Part shown: piece by piece, positions 18,649 to 27,468 of the stretch | Numbering within the stretch: the first letter of the stretch is position 1 | Layout: every line of letters starts with the position of its first letter | Assembly: GCA_026392775.1 (NCBI GenBank) | Contig: JAPLBK010000038.1 | Location: 1 to 64,000 of the forward strand | Reading direction: 5' to 3' | Length of the DNA stretch: 64,000 nucleotides | Source: Actinomycetota bacterium | GTDB taxonomy: Bacteria > Actinomycetota > Actinomycetes > Nanopelagicales > Nanopelagicaceae | Made by a program: the position numbers and the translations under genes | The notes under the pieces: model-generated | Told to the model about the DNA's origin: nothing | What the model saw: the letters and a program-made list of their open reading frames with translations, nothing else | Database searches by the model: none

Positions 18649-19502
18649 TACAGAATCACTCCAGAGGTTAAATCGTTCTCGCGGCCTTGTTCATCAAAAG
18701 GCTCACTTTTTTGCCCCTTAATCAGGGTGTAGTACTCATGTCCCCAGACTTGTAAACCCAAGTTGTTAGAGAGGGCGAAGAATGGCCCATCTAATGCAAT
18801 CTGTGTTTCATGGGCTTTCATAGCTGCCATTTTGGCATCTACAAAGGCATTGCCATCAATGAGAGTTGTGACAAATGAATCATCTTTAGCAAATGGCAAA
18901 TCATCAATACTTTCAGCACCAAAGAAATCAGAGCCAATCTCTTTCATGGCTTCCATTCCTTGGGCTATAACTGATTTAGGGACTGTATTCCAGTAAATCT
19001 TTTGAATCTGCCATGTTGCTAATTCACTTGCTCTCATAGCAACTCGATGAGCTTGAATATGATCAGGGTGACCATATCCGCCGATTTCATCATAAGTAAT
19101 CAAAACATGAGGTTTTACTTCTTCAATTATTTTAACAAGCTCCCCCGCAACTGAATCTAAATCTGCCTGCCAGAAAACATCTGGGCGGTTATTTGATTCT
19201 GTTCCCATCATTCCACTATCTCGGTAGTGGCCTAGAAACCTGAAATCTGAAATACCCAATGCTTTCATTGCAAGAGCTAATTCAACTTCACGGTGCTTTC
19301 CTAATTCATCTTTTTCACTACTTGCTAAGTAAGAAAGAGAAGGGACTAAAACTTCTCCTTCTTCTCCGCGTGTGCAGGTTACTAAAGTTACTTTTGCTCC
19401 AAGGGATGCATAAAGGGCCATAGTCGCGCCGTTATTAATGGTTTCATCGTCGGGATGTGCATGCACAAGGAGAATTCGATAGCCCTGATAAGAACTTTTC
19501 AT
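18648..19502 (-). CDS. mshB: LmbE/PIG-L family deacetylase, MshB-like
   Basis: 284 residues from the ATG at 19502, chosen because it overlaps the rhodanese stop as ATGA (a longer frame opens at 19514). Zinc-binding motif HAHPDDETINNG (A-H-P-D-D) near residue 17 and the second histidine motif GYGHPDHIQAHRVA are intact; CTRGEEGEVL and RDSGMMG also match MshB. MshB removes acetate from GlcNAc-inositol in mycothiol synthesis. The paralogue Mca has a similar fold, so MshB rather than Mca is inferred from motifs and the Rv1170-Rv1171-like order. No other mycothiol gene is in the window. Confidence 0.85.
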   Translation of the reverse strand: MKSSYQGYRILLVHAHPDDETINNGATMALYASLGAKVTLVTCTRGEEGEVLVPSLSYLASSEKDELGKHREVELALAMKALGISDFRFLGHYRDSGMMGTESNNRPDVFWQADLDSVAGELVKIIEEVKPHVLITYDEIGGYGHPDHIQAHRVAMRASELATWQIQKIYWNTVPKSVIAQGMEAMKEIGSDFFGAESIDDLPFAKDDSFVTTLIDGNAFVDAKMAAMKAHETQIALDGPFFALSNNLGLQVWGHEYYTLIKGQKSEPFDEQGRENDLTSGVIL

Positions 19503-19810
19503 AACTTCTCCCATGCAACTATTCCTCCCTCTAAATGTCGCGAATTTGTGAAGCCCGCTTTTTGAATAAGAGCCAAGCAGGTTGCTGATCTTATTCCAGA
19601 GTGACAGTGAAGAATAATCTCCTTATCGCGTGGGAGCAGTTTGAATGCAGAAGCATCAACAAATCCAGCTACTGGTATCAATACTGAACCCGGGATTCGA
19701 GATTGTGCAAATTCTTCAGGTTCTCTCACATCAATGAGAAGAAAGTCCTCATTGGCGGCGAACTTGCTCTTTAGATCTCCAACTGAGATTTCAGGCGCGG
19801 GAGTTTTCAT
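19499..19810 (-). CDS. Rhodanese-like domain protein
   Basis: 103 residues, a single rhodanese domain. LIDVREPEEFAQSRIPGS and the active-site loop HCHSGIRSAT with the catalytic cysteine are present, so sulfurtransferase activity is plausible. It precedes mshB with an ATGA overlap, suggesting a thiol or sulfur theme together with mshB and cysS. Physiological acceptor unknown. Confidence 0.9.
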   Translation of the reverse strand: MKTPAPEISVGDLKSKFAANEDFLLIDVREPEEFAQSRIPGSVLIPVAGFVDASAFKLLPRDKEIILHCHSGIRSATCLALIQKAGFTNSRHLEGGIVAWEKL

Positions 19811-19879
19811 AGGAAGTTAATTCTGCCGTATTCACGCATGCGCTGCTACAGCTATTAGCGCAATCACCTCTACTGCCTC

Positions 19880-19885
19880 TACGAT
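19880..19885 (+). promoter_or_regulatory. Putative -10 for the TetR gene (leaderless)
   Basis: TACGAT lies 7 bases before the ATG at 19893 and no Shine-Dalgarno is seen, fitting a leaderless message. Confidence 0.45.
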
Positions 19886-19892
19886 TACGCCA

Positions 19893-20504
19893 ATGAGCAC
19901 AATTGATACATCAAATAAGCCACGATTGCCTCGTGACGAGCGTCGCGCACTTTTGCTGTCAGCGGCCCTTGAGGTTTTCACTGCCGCTGGCTATCACTCT
20001 GCTGCAATGGATGAAATCGCAGATCGCGCAAATGTCAGCAAGCCAGTTTTGTATCAGCATTTCCCATCCAAGTTAGAGCTCTATCTTGCAGTTCTTGATT
20101 TACATATTGACTCATTAGTTTTTGAAATTCAAAGAGCAATCGCTTCAACTCCTGATAACGCCAACCGAGTGCATGCCACAGTTGATGCATATTTTGGCTT
20201 TATTGAAAAAGAGGGTGAAGCTTTTAGATTACTTTTTGAAAGTGATATGAGTGTTGAGCCATCTGTGCGTGAGCGCCTTAATCGAATGACATATGACTGC
20301 GCAGCTGCTGCTAGTGCTGTAATTTCAATTGATACAGGTCTTCCAAAAGAAGCTTCAATGCTCTTAGGTGTTGGAATGATTGGATATGCCCAAGTAACAG
20401 CACGCCATTGGTTAGAACGAGACAGCACATTAACCCGTGAACAGGCAGTTGAGTTGGTCAACAACCTCATGTGGCGAGGAATTTCGGGATTCCCTCGCAA
20501 TTAA
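19893..20504 (+). CDS. TetR family transcriptional regulator
   Basis: 203 residues. The N-terminal helix-turn-helix is clear: RRALLLSAALEVFTAAGYHSAAMDEIADRANVSKPVLYQHFPSKLELYLAVLD. The C-terminal helical domain would bind an unknown ligand. It lies between the rhodanese gene (opposite strand) and the DEAD-box helicase (same strand, own promoter); the target is unknown. Confidence 0.92.
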   Translation: MSTIDTSNKPRLPRDERRALLLSAALEVFTAAGYHSAAMDEIADRANVSKPVLYQHFPSKLELYLAVLDLHIDSLVFEIQRAIASTPDNANRVHATVDAYFGFIEKEGEAFRLLFESDMSVEPSVRERLNRMTYDCAAAASAVISIDTGLPKEASMLLGVGMIGYAQVTARHWLERDSTLTREQAVELVNNLMWRGISGFPRN

Positions 20505-20510
20505 CTCCGA

Positions 20511-20516
20511 TAGGAT
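20511..20516 (+). promoter_or_regulatory. Putative -10 for the helicase unit
   Basis: TAGGAT lies exactly 7 bases before the ATG at 20524. That places a leaderless start at the 12-codon upstream frame rather than at the helicase GTG, which bears on the helicase frame question. Confidence 0.45.
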
Positions 20517-20523
20517 TAGAACT

Positions 20524-20562
20524 ATGAGCACCACTAATAAACAAATTTCTGGCGCCGTTTAA
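20524..20562 (+). CDS. 12-codon upstream frame before the DEAD-box helicase
   Basis: ATG at 20524 reads MSTTNKQISGAV then TAA; the helicase GTG follows one base after the stop. MSTT-type openings are common for actinobacterial DEAD-box helicases. Removing one T from the TTT at 20558-20560 would fuse this peptide in frame to the helicase. It is either the true N-terminus separated by a one-base indel, or a leader peptide coupled by termination-reinitiation. Confidence 0.45.
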   Translation: MSTTNKQISGAV

Positions 20563-20563
20563 C

Positions 20564-21886
20564 GTGTCGAAAACTTTCGCAGAGCTCCCACTACGCCCCG
20601 AAACCATTGAGGCCCTTCATGCCCATGGCTTCATCGCCCCATTTGCTATTCAAGAAATGGTATTACCCATTGCACTGAGTGATGGTGACGTTATTGGCCA
20701 AGCTAAAACAGGAACTGGAAAGACTCTGGCCTTTGGCGTTCCTGTTATCGAACGTGTAATTGCACCCAATGATTCAGAGTGGGCAGGCTTTGAACATAAA
20801 GGAATGCCACAGGTTCTTATCGTCGTTCCAACACGCGAACTGTGTACGCAGGTAACTAAAGATATTGAAGAGCTAGCAAGTAACCGTGGAATTAGAACGC
20901 TAGCAGTTTATGGCGGGCGAGCATTTGAACCACAGATTGAAGCGCTACAAGCTGGCATTGAAATCGTTGTTGGAACACCAGGGCGACTTCTTGATCTCTC
21001 ACGCCAAGGTCAGCTGCGTTTAAAGCAAGTATCACGCCTAGTTTTAGATGAAGCAGATGAGATGTTAGATCTTGGTTTCTTGCCTGATGTTGAAAAGATT
21101 TTGGCAAATACTCCTAATCGCATGCAAACCATGTTGTTCTCAGCAACTATGCCTGGCGACATCATCGCTCTTGCCCGTCGCTTTATGAATCAACCAATTC
21201 ATATTCGCACTCAGGACTCAGAAGATGAAGGCGCAGTTGTTACTCGCATTAAGCAGCATGTATTACGTGCTCATGCCATGGATAAAATTGAAATGCTGGC
21301 TCGTATTTTGCAGGCTCAGGGCCGCGGACCAACCATGGTCTTTTGCCGCACCAAGCGCACCTGCCAAAAGACAGCTGAGGATCTTATGGAGCGTGGCTTT
21401 AAAGCTGCACCTATCCATGGAGATCTCGGACAGAGCGCCCGTGAAAAAGCGTTAGGTGATTTCAAAGCAGGTAAGTCAGATGTTCTCGTTGCAACAGATG
21501 TTGCTGCTCGAGGAATCGATATAGATGGAATTACACATGTAATTAATTATCAGTGCCCAGAGGATGAAAAAACTTATGTGCACCGCATTGGTCGCACAGC
21601 ACGTGCCGGAGCACATGGAATTGCAGTCACATTCGTTGACTGGGATGAATTAGCTAGATGGAAGATGATTAATCAAACCCTTGATCTTGGCTTAGCCGAA
21701 CCAGAAGAGACATATTCCTCTTCCCCGCACCTGTATGAAGTTCTAGATATTCCAGCAGGCTCCACAGGCCGACTGACTAAAAGTAAACCAGTTGCACAAA
21801 AGGCTGCGCCAGAAAAGCGCGTTGAGAAGAAGGCTGAATCAAAGCCAAAAGTTGAGCGAAATCGCACACGGACAAAGAAGTTTTAA
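20564..21886 (+). CDS. DEAD-box ATP-dependent RNA helicase
   Basis: 440 residues. Q motif (FAELPLRPETIEAL ... IQEMVLPIAL), Walker A QAKTGTGKT, PTRELCTQV, GTPGRLLDL, VLDEADEML, SAT, ATDVAARGIDIDG and HRIGRTARAG are all intact. A lysine-rich tail (after about residue 400) probably binds RNA. It unwinds or remodels RNA, for example in ribosome assembly or cold growth. The frame opens at GTG 20564 directly after the small upstream frame; see that entry for the possible frameshift. It converges on marC with 5 bases between stops. Confidence 0.93.
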   Translation: MSKTFAELPLRPETIEALHAHGFIAPFAIQEMVLPIALSDGDVIGQAKTGTGKTLAFGVPVIERVIAPNDSEWAGFEHKGMPQVLIVVPTRELCTQVTKDIEELASNRGIRTLAVYGGRAFEPQIEALQAGIEIVVGTPGRLLDLSRQGQLRLKQVSRLVLDEADEMLDLGFLPDVEKILANTPNRMQTMLFSATMPGDIIALARRFMNQPIHIRTQDSEDEGAVVTRIKQHVLRAHAMDKIEMLARILQAQGRGPTMVFCRTKRTCQKTAEDLMERGFKAAPIHGDLGQSAREKALGDFKAGKSDVLVATDVAARGIDIDGITHVINYQCPEDEKTYVHRIGRTARAGAHGIAVTFVDWDELARWKMINQTLDLGLAEPEETYSSSPHLYEVLDIPAGSTGRLTKSKPVAQKAAPEKRVEKKAESKPKVERNRTRTKKF

Positions 21887-21891
21887 GAGAG

Positions 21892-22503
21892 TTAAGTTGT
21901 AACGAAAACGCGGATTGCATTTACCAGCATCTGAACTGCAATCGCGGCAAGTAATAAACCAGCGATACGCGCTACTAATGTCACGCCAGCTTCCTTAATG
22001 ACCTTCATGATTGTTGTTGATGCCATCAGCACTGCAGCGATAGCAACGTGAACGGCGATTACTGCACCAATTAAACCCATCGCCATGCTTGGGCCATCAA
22101 TTTGCTGAACGAAAATCATTGTTGCAACGATTGCACCAGGTCCTGCTAGCAAAGGTGTTCCTAGCGGAACGAGCGCGATGTTGGCATCTTTTGGCTCCCC
22201 ACGACCACTTCCCTTGCCCCCAGTGAGAAGATCTAATGAAATGAGCAAAAGCAATAAAGCACCCGCCGCTTGCATCGCGGCAATTGAGACATTGAGGTAA
22301 CTCAAAATAAAGCGACCGAATAGTGCAAATATTGAAATCACAAGGAGTGAGACTGAAGCCGCTTTTATTGCGAGAATTCTGCGCTCTTTGGCCGATTTGT
22401 CAGCAACTAAAGCTAAGAATATTGGCGTGGCACCAGGTGGATCCATAATCACAAATAGGGTGACAAATGATTGGATGGCAAAGGTTAAAGCGCTAACTTT
22501 CAT
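21892..22503 (-). CDS. MarC family integral membrane protein
   Basis: 203 residues with six predicted membrane helices and the MarC-type motifs FVIMDPPGATPIFLAL and PLGTPLLAGPGAI. The family was once linked to multiple antibiotic resistance, which was later disputed; its function is unknown. Last gene of the htrA-to-marC chain; its ATG overlaps the PHP gene stop as ATGA. Confidence 0.88.
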   Translation of the reverse strand: MKVSALTFAIQSFVTLFVIMDPPGATPIFLALVADKSAKERRILAIKAASVSLLVISIFALFGRFILSYLNVSIAAMQAAGALLLLLISLDLLTGGKGSGRGEPKDANIALVPLGTPLLAGPGAIVATMIFVQQIDGPSMAMGLIGAVIAVHVAIAAVLMASTTIMKVIKEAGVTLVARIAGLLLAAIAVQMLVNAIRVFVTT

Positions 22504-23345
22504 GCTCCTACCACCCTTCGTTTATCGGCAAGTGATTCAAGTTTTTCCCATTGCCCTGGGCTGGTTTGAAACTCAGCTAGTAAATTCAGTTTACCGCTTC
22601 CGTGATAGTCGCTGGAGCCAGTTATCACTAAATCCAACTCTGTGGCAATCGAGCGCAACATCGCTCTTTCTTCTGGATTTTGATCTCTATGATCCACTTC
22701 AATTCCATTTAAGCCAGCATGTACTAGCTCTTGAAAATCACTTGCTTTAAGTATCTGGCCGCGATGTGATGCAAAAGGATGAGCAATCACTGCAACTCCT
22801 CCTGCGCTTCGAATCATTGCAATTGCTTGGGCCGGAGTTGGGGCCGCATGCGAGACATAAAACTGGGAATCATTATTGAGCATGCCTTGAAATGCTTCAT
22901 CGCGTGTAGATATGACACCTTTGTTAACCAAGGCATCAGCTAAATGTGGACGACCAAGTGTGGCACCATCAGGACGCGCAGCTTCAACATCTGCCATTGA
23001 AATATCAATGCCTGCTGCCTGCATCTTCTCAACCATCTTGCGCATCCGAGGCATTCGTCCGTCACGCGTCTCTTCAAGCATCACTTGCATGTGCTTGTGT
23101 TCACCATCAAAAAGAAGTCCGAGCATGTGCACACTTATTCCATCTTCAGTTAAGCAGGATATTTCACTACCAAGTGCTAACGTCAACTTGCCGCGCAAGC
23201 TCTCAGTTGCCTCTTGCCAACTAGAGGTTGTGTCATGATCAGTTATTCCAAGAACCGTTAATCCCTGAACGATTGCTTTATTTACAAGTTCGCGTGGAGT
23301 ATCTGTGCCATCGCTTTTATTGGTGTGTGTATGTAAATCAATCAT
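22500..23345 (-). CDS. PHP-domain phosphoesterase (RNase AM/YciV-like)
   Basis: 281 residues from ATG 23345, which overlaps the EamA stop (ATGA); a longer frame to 23396 is unlikely. Metal-binding motifs of the PHP fold are present: MIDLHTHTNKSDG, GITDHDTTS, the late AVIAHPFASH, and GSSDYHG. Homologues hydrolyse 3',5'-bisphosphonucleotides or trim RNA 5' ends. The reaction here is inferred from family only. Confidence 0.88.
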   Translation of the reverse strand: MIDLHTHTNKSDGTDTPRELVNKAIVQGLTVLGITDHDTTSSWQEATESLRGKLTLALGSEISCLTEDGISVHMLGLLFDGEHKHMQVMLEETRDGRMPRMRKMVEKMQAAGIDISMADVEAARPDGATLGRPHLADALVNKGVISTRDEAFQGMLNNDSQFYVSHAAPTPAQAIAMIRSAGGVAVIAHPFASHRGQILKASDFQELVHAGLNGIEVDHRDQNPEERAMLRSIATELDLVITGSSDYHGSGKLNLLAEFQTSPGQWEKLESLADKRRVVGA

Positions 23346-24247
23346 GGAGCCAGCTCCACTGCCCCAGGTCTTGATCGAGTAACCACTAACACACATCCAA
23401 TTAAAATCAATGCAATTCCAGGCAAAATACCAAGTGGTGGTTTTTGTCTAAGCCACCAAAAAGCAAGCAGTGAGCTAACGGGTACTTCAAAAAAGATAAT
23501 AAGAGAAACAATTGCCGGTGATACACGTTTGAGAGCTGTATTAAACATTGTATGACCAAGAATCTGTGCACCAACAACAAGACCTAAAAGGATCCACCAT
23601 TCACGCCCAGAGAAATTAAATATCGGAAAACCCATCAGTAACGCCATTGGTAATGCCGTCATGGCACAAACGAAATAACAGACGGTTGTGTACACAGTTG
23701 TTTCAACTGTGCGCTGTGCACGTGATCCAGCCATCATGTAAAGAGCAGCAAGTGCTGCCGAGACAAGTGCGGCGACATCACCTAGAAATGCACGAAGAGA
23801 AATCTGTAAATCAATGCCTGATATCAAAAGTACGCCTGAAAAGCTAACAATCATTCCGAGCCAGGCTTTAGAGGGAATATGCCCACCGCTAAGTTTTACA
23901 AACAATGCGGCAAAGATTGGTTGCAAGGCAACAAGTGCCGTACCTGCAGCAACACTTGTCCAGCGCATCGCCAGAAAGAATCCCACAAAGTGAATGGCTA
24001 ATATAAAGCCAGCCAGAATGGACCACTTGATGCCTGTGCGATCTCTAGGATATTTGAGAGCAAAGGGAAGTGTTAATAGTGAACCACCAAGGTTTCTCCA
24101 AAAAATCAATGTCGGAATTGGCATTGCACTCATTGCAATCAGAGGTCCTGATGTTCCAATTCCCATTATTCCAATACCAAGGCGAATTAAATCAGGTCTT
24201 CCTGGAATAGTCGTATGACTATCGCGCGAATCCCCTTGTGATATCAA
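23342..24247 (-). CDS. EamA/DMT superfamily transporter
   Basis: 301 residues with about ten hydrophobic helices arranged as two EamA repeats. The probable start is TTG at 24247, overlapping the mrp stop as TTGA. Members export or import metabolites, often amino acids; the substrate cannot be predicted. Middle gene of the translationally coupled tatB-mrp-eamA-PHP-marC chain. Confidence 0.85.
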   Translation of the reverse strand: MISQGDSRDSHTTIPGRPDLIRLGIGIMGIGTSGPLIAMSAMPIPTLIFWRNLGGSLLTLPFALKYPRDRTGIKWSILAGFILAIHFVGFFLAMRWTSVAAGTALVALQPIFAALFVKLSGGHIPSKAWLGMIVSFSGVLLISGIDLQISLRAFLGDVAALVSAALAALYMMAGSRAQRTVETTVYTTVCYFVCAMTALPMALLMGFPIFNFSGREWWILLGLVVGAQILGHTMFNTALKRVSPAIVSLIIFFEVPVSSLLAFWWLRQKPPLGILPGIALILIGCVLVVTRSRPGAVELAP

Positions 24248-25374
24248 TTGCTCTCCGGGGAAATACCTAAGCGAACACCCACTAAAGATTTACTGCGCTT
24301 AACAAGAATCTCTGCAATCGCAAGAATTGTCTGTGCAGATTCAGATGCAGGAGCAGCTTGAACTAACGGAACTCCGTCATCGCCACCAGTTCGAAGTTCT
24401 GGATTAAAGGCGATTTTGCCTAGAAGTGGAACATCAATGCCAACGAGAGCTGACAAACGCTTAGATGTTTCTTCACCACCACCTGCTCCAAAGAGCGCAA
24501 TTTTCTCACCACATGTTGGGCAGCCATATTCAGACATGTTTTCAATAACGCCAATTACGCGTTGATGAATCTGATGTGCAATTCTTCCCGCGCGTTCTGC
24601 AACCTCAGCTGCAGCAATTTGAGGTGTAGTTACAACAACTATCTCTGAGTTAGGAATCAGTTGTCCTAGCGAGATAGCTAAATCTCCAGTCCCAGGTGGT
24701 AAATCAATGAGCAAGACATCCAAATCGCCCCAGTGCGCATCTGAAAGAAGTTGTTCAAGAACACGGTGTAAGAGAGGTCCACGATATGCAACTGGATCAG
24801 AGCGCTCTGGCTTAAACATCTCCATAGAAACTACTTTTACGCCAAATGACTCCAGAGGGATAAAGAGCTGATCAATGGCAGTTGGTCGCTGACCCATTAA
24901 GCCCATCAAACGGGGAATCGAGTGGCCATAGACATCTGCATCTAAAATTCCAACCCGTAATCCTTTTTTAGCAAATGCAACTCCTAGGTTTGCAGTCACA
25001 GAAGATTTACCAACGCCACCTTTGCCTGATGCAATACCGATAACACGTGTAAGAGATTCTGGTTGGGAAAAAGTAATAGTTTTCTCTCGACCACCGCGAA
25101 CAACTTTCTTGACATAATCACGTTGCTCTTGCGACATAACTCCAAAAGCTAAGTCAACAGTTTTAACACCTTCGACATTTTTTAGTGCTGTAGTAATATC
25201 ACCACGAAGTCGATCTTGCATTGGGCAACCAGAAATCGTTAATAAAATTTTAATACTCACGGCGCCGTTATCCTCAGTCAGCTCTTCAACCATTCCAAGC
25301 TCAGTTATTGAACGATGAAGTTCAGGGTCTTGAACTGTTGTGAGTGCTTCATTGAGTGCTTCAATAAGGTTCAT
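24244..25374 (-). CDS. mrp: Mrp/NBP35 family Fe-S cluster carrier ATPase
   Basis: 376 residues. The N-terminal MIP18/DUF59 domain (about 1-90) includes the conserved ISGCPMQ cysteine. The deviant Walker A SGKGGVGKSSVTANL, LLIDLPPGTGD and a CPTCG pair (CxxC) for bridging an Fe-S cluster follow. It probably delivers Fe-S clusters to apoproteins such as the WhiB and ferredoxin encoded nearby. ATG overlaps the tatB stop (ATGA), the same tatB-mrp neighbourhood as Mycobacterium (Rv1224-Rv1229c). Confidence 0.93.
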   Translation of the reverse strand: MNLIEALNEALTTVQDPELHRSITELGMVEELTEDNGAVSIKILLTISGCPMQDRLRGDITTALKNVEGVKTVDLAFGVMSQEQRDYVKKVVRGGREKTITFSQPESLTRVIGIASGKGGVGKSSVTANLGVAFAKKGLRVGILDADVYGHSIPRLMGLMGQRPTAIDQLFIPLESFGVKVVSMEMFKPERSDPVAYRGPLLHRVLEQLLSDAHWGDLDVLLIDLPPGTGDLAISLGQLIPNSEIVVVTTPQIAAAEVAERAGRIAHQIHQRVIGVIENMSEYGCPTCGEKIALFGAGGGEETSKRLSALVGIDVPLLGKIAFNPELRTGGDDGVPLVQAAPASESAQTILAIAEILVKRSKSLVGVRLGISPESN

Positions 25375-25676
25375 ATAAGGTCTGGATCAATCTTTGCAGT
25401 TGGGCGCGCTGGTTTTGCTGCTGGAGTGTCATCCAACAACTCACCTAACTGCTTTTTAACAAAAGTTTTTGGATGTAGATCTGCAGGCTGAAGATTCTCA
25501 AAGCCGGGTCCCAAGTTCTCACGGAGTTCAGCTGTTGCTGTCTGTGACAAAGCACGAATTTTCTTTGCCCATTTGGCAGCTTCAGAGGCAGCTTTTGGAA
25601 GACGCTCTGGACCAAGCAGAATCATTCCTAAAATAGCTAGGCCGAGGATTTCACCTGCGCCGATATCGAAGAACAT
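25371..25676 (-). CDS. tatB: Twin-arginine translocase subunit TatB
   Basis: 101 residues. One N-terminal membrane helix (GAGEILGLAILGMILLGPERLP, with the typical Glu near the start and the GPE hinge) is followed by an amphipathic charged helix and a variable tail. Synteny with htrA and mrp supports TatB rather than TatA. tatA and tatC are not in the window. Confidence 0.88.
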   Translation of the reverse strand: MFFDIGAGEILGLAILGMILLGPERLPKAASEAAKWAKKIRALSQTATAELRENLGPGFENLQPADLHPKTFVKKQLGELLDDTPAAKPARPTAKIDPDLI

Positions 25677-25704
25677 GCCGAAAGCCTACCTTCTAAACCG
25701 GCCC

Positions 25705-26829
25705 CTAGTTATTGCCAGCTACCAAGGCAACGGTGACAGTGACCTCTTTGCTATCTCGAATGTAAGTCAGGGTGACCTTATCTCCCACATTCATAGCGCG
25801 GATTGCAACAATTAATTGCTCAGGGGAATCGATGGCCTTATTTTCGAATTTAACGATGACATCTCCCGCACGAATCCCTGCTTTAGCTGCTGGTCCACCA
25901 GGCAAAATAGCTGTGCTGGAACTGGAAACAAGTGCGCCAACTCCAGTGAAATTCATATCCAATGAAACGCCTAGAAATGGATAGGTAGCTTTTCCTGATT
26001 TGATTAATTGATCCGCAGTTTTTCTTGTTTGATTAATAGGAATTGCAAAACCCAAACCAATTGAACCGGCCTGTGATGAGGAACCTAGAGATGCGATTGC
26101 TGAGTTAACACCAATAACTGCTCCTGTTGCATCAACTAATGGACCTCCAGAATTTCCTGGGTTGATGGCAGCATCCGTTTGTAATGCATTAATAAATGAA
26201 CTTCCAGATCCAGAATCTCCAGCAGTTACAGGTCGATTTTTAGCACTAATGATTCCTAGTGTTACCGTTCCTGATAGACCAAGTGGTGAACCAATTGCAA
26301 TTACTGAATCACCAACTGCAACTTTGTCACTATCTCCAAATTCAAGTGCTGGCAGATTCGTTGCACTGATTTTTATCACTGCTAAGTCATAAGAAGCATC
26401 ACGACCAATTATACTCGCGCTATAAATATCACCATTATTCAAGGTAACTCGTATAGCACCATTTCCATTAGCAACTCCAGCGATAACATGATTGTTGGTC
26501 AGGATGTAACCGTTGCTATCAAAAATAAAGCCAGAGCCAGTTCCCCCACGACCCGTTGAAGAGCGTGTATTAACAGAAACAACTGAGGGTAAAACTCTGG
26601 CAGCAATTCCTGCAACAGAATCTGGTGCGCGCTCAATTGTGCTTGAAGAATCAACTATGTTGGCAGAATTAAAGATTGTTCCACCCGTTGCAGTAACTCC
26701 TAGAAATCCCCCGAGGCAACTAGCAAGCAAAGCAGTTATGAAGATTTTGCTTCGAGCGCTTTTACTCGGTGCACTTGTTTCCCACCATGGGCGAACATTG
26801 TGGATTACCATTTTTCTAGGAAAAATCAT
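25705..26829 (-). CDS. HtrA/DegP-like membrane-anchored serine protease with PDZ domain
   Basis: 374 residues. One membrane anchor (about 25-48), then a trypsin-like domain with catalytic His (LTNNHVIAG), Asp (SYDLAVIKI) and Ser (NPGNSGGPLVD), then one C-terminal PDZ domain (from about 285, GGPAAKAGIRAGDVIVKF). It is an envelope quality-control protease. In Mycobacterium htrA lies between sigE-rseA and tatB; here sigE and rseA are missing. ATG 26829 with an AGGAAG Shine-Dalgarno. Confidence 0.93.
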   Translation of the reverse strand: MIFPRKMVIHNVRPWWETSAPSKSARSKIFITALLASCLGGFLGVTATGGTIFNSANIVDSSSTIERAPDSVAGIAARVLPSVVSVNTRSSTGRGGTGSGFIFDSNGYILTNNHVIAGVANGNGAIRVTLNNGDIYSASIIGRDASYDLAVIKISATNLPALEFGDSDKVAVGDSVIAIGSPLGLSGTVTLGIISAKNRPVTAGDSGSGSSFINALQTDAAINPGNSGGPLVDATGAVIGVNSAIASLGSSSQAGSIGLGFAIPINQTRKTADQLIKSGKATYPFLGVSLDMNFTGVGALVSSSSTAILPGGPAAKAGIRAGDVIVKFENKAIDSPEQLIVAIRAMNVGDKVTLTYIRDSKEVTVTVALVAGNN

Positions 26830-26841
26830 GTGAGTATCTTC

Positions 26842-27468
26842 CTACAACTTCGTTGCAACTAACAAACCATCACCGGTTGGAATCAAGGTGCTCACCCAAT
26901 GTTCTGTGTCATTTTTAATGATTTTCCCAGCATCACGAAGCGCCACGGTTTGAGGGTCTCTCTGGGCTGGATCGTTGACTTTTGAACCCCCAAAAAAGCT
27001 ATCAATAACCATCGCCCCACCGCTTCGCAAAATGCGATGTGCCTCACTGATTACAAAGGCCAAATCTTGAGGATCATGACGGACCACAACTAAGTCATAG
27101 GCTCTATCGGTTAACTTTGAAATCACATCTAGGACTGAGTTAGTAATTAATCTGTAACGGGTTGGTGATATCTCAGCATCAGCAAACGCCAACTTTGCAA
27201 TCTGCGTATGTTCCATCTCATCATCAATTGAAGTTAGGGTGCCACTTGCCAACATGCCATCGAGTAGCCACAAGCTTCCCACGCCTGAACCAGTACCTAC
27301 TTCAACAACTGACTGTGCTGAGAGGGTAAAGGCAAGGTGCTTAAGATATGCCCCTACTCCAGGTGTTACATCGTGTGCTCCTATTTCAACCCCGCGAGCA
27401 CGTGCATAAGTTTTGAATGGATCTTCAGCTATAAAATTTTCAGCATATCCATGAGGATCAATTTTCAT
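26842..27468 (-). CDS. O-methyltransferase family 3 (Rv1220c-like)
   Basis: 208 residues from ATG 27468, which overlaps the pepA stop (ATGA); the frame extends to 27486. SAM-binding motif I is VVEVGTGSGVGSLWLL, then LTSIDDEMEHTQIAKLAF and LVVVRHDPQD (where the usual metal-binding aspartate region lies). It belongs to the caffeoyl-CoA/catechol O-methyltransferase-like family, substrate unknown. It sits next to htrA like Rv1220c. Confidence 0.85.
   Translation of the reverse strand: MKIDPHGYAENFIAEDPFKTYARARGVEIGAHDVTPGVGAYLKHLAFTLSAQSVVEVGTGSGVGSLWLLDGMLASGTLTSIDDEMEHTQIAKLAFADAEISPTRYRLITNSVLDVISKLTDRAYDLVVVRHDPQDLAFVISEAHRILRSGGAMVIDSFFGGSKVNDPAQRDPQTVALRDAGKIIKNDTEHWVSTLIPTGDGLLVATKL

Noticed and set aside
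26597..26829. Lipoprotein-type N-terminus for the HtrA-like protease because of a cysteine in the membrane segment (LLASCLGG).
   Set aside because: The cysteine lies in a central membrane anchor after a long cytoplasmic N-terminus; the overall layout is that of a membrane-anchored HtrA.
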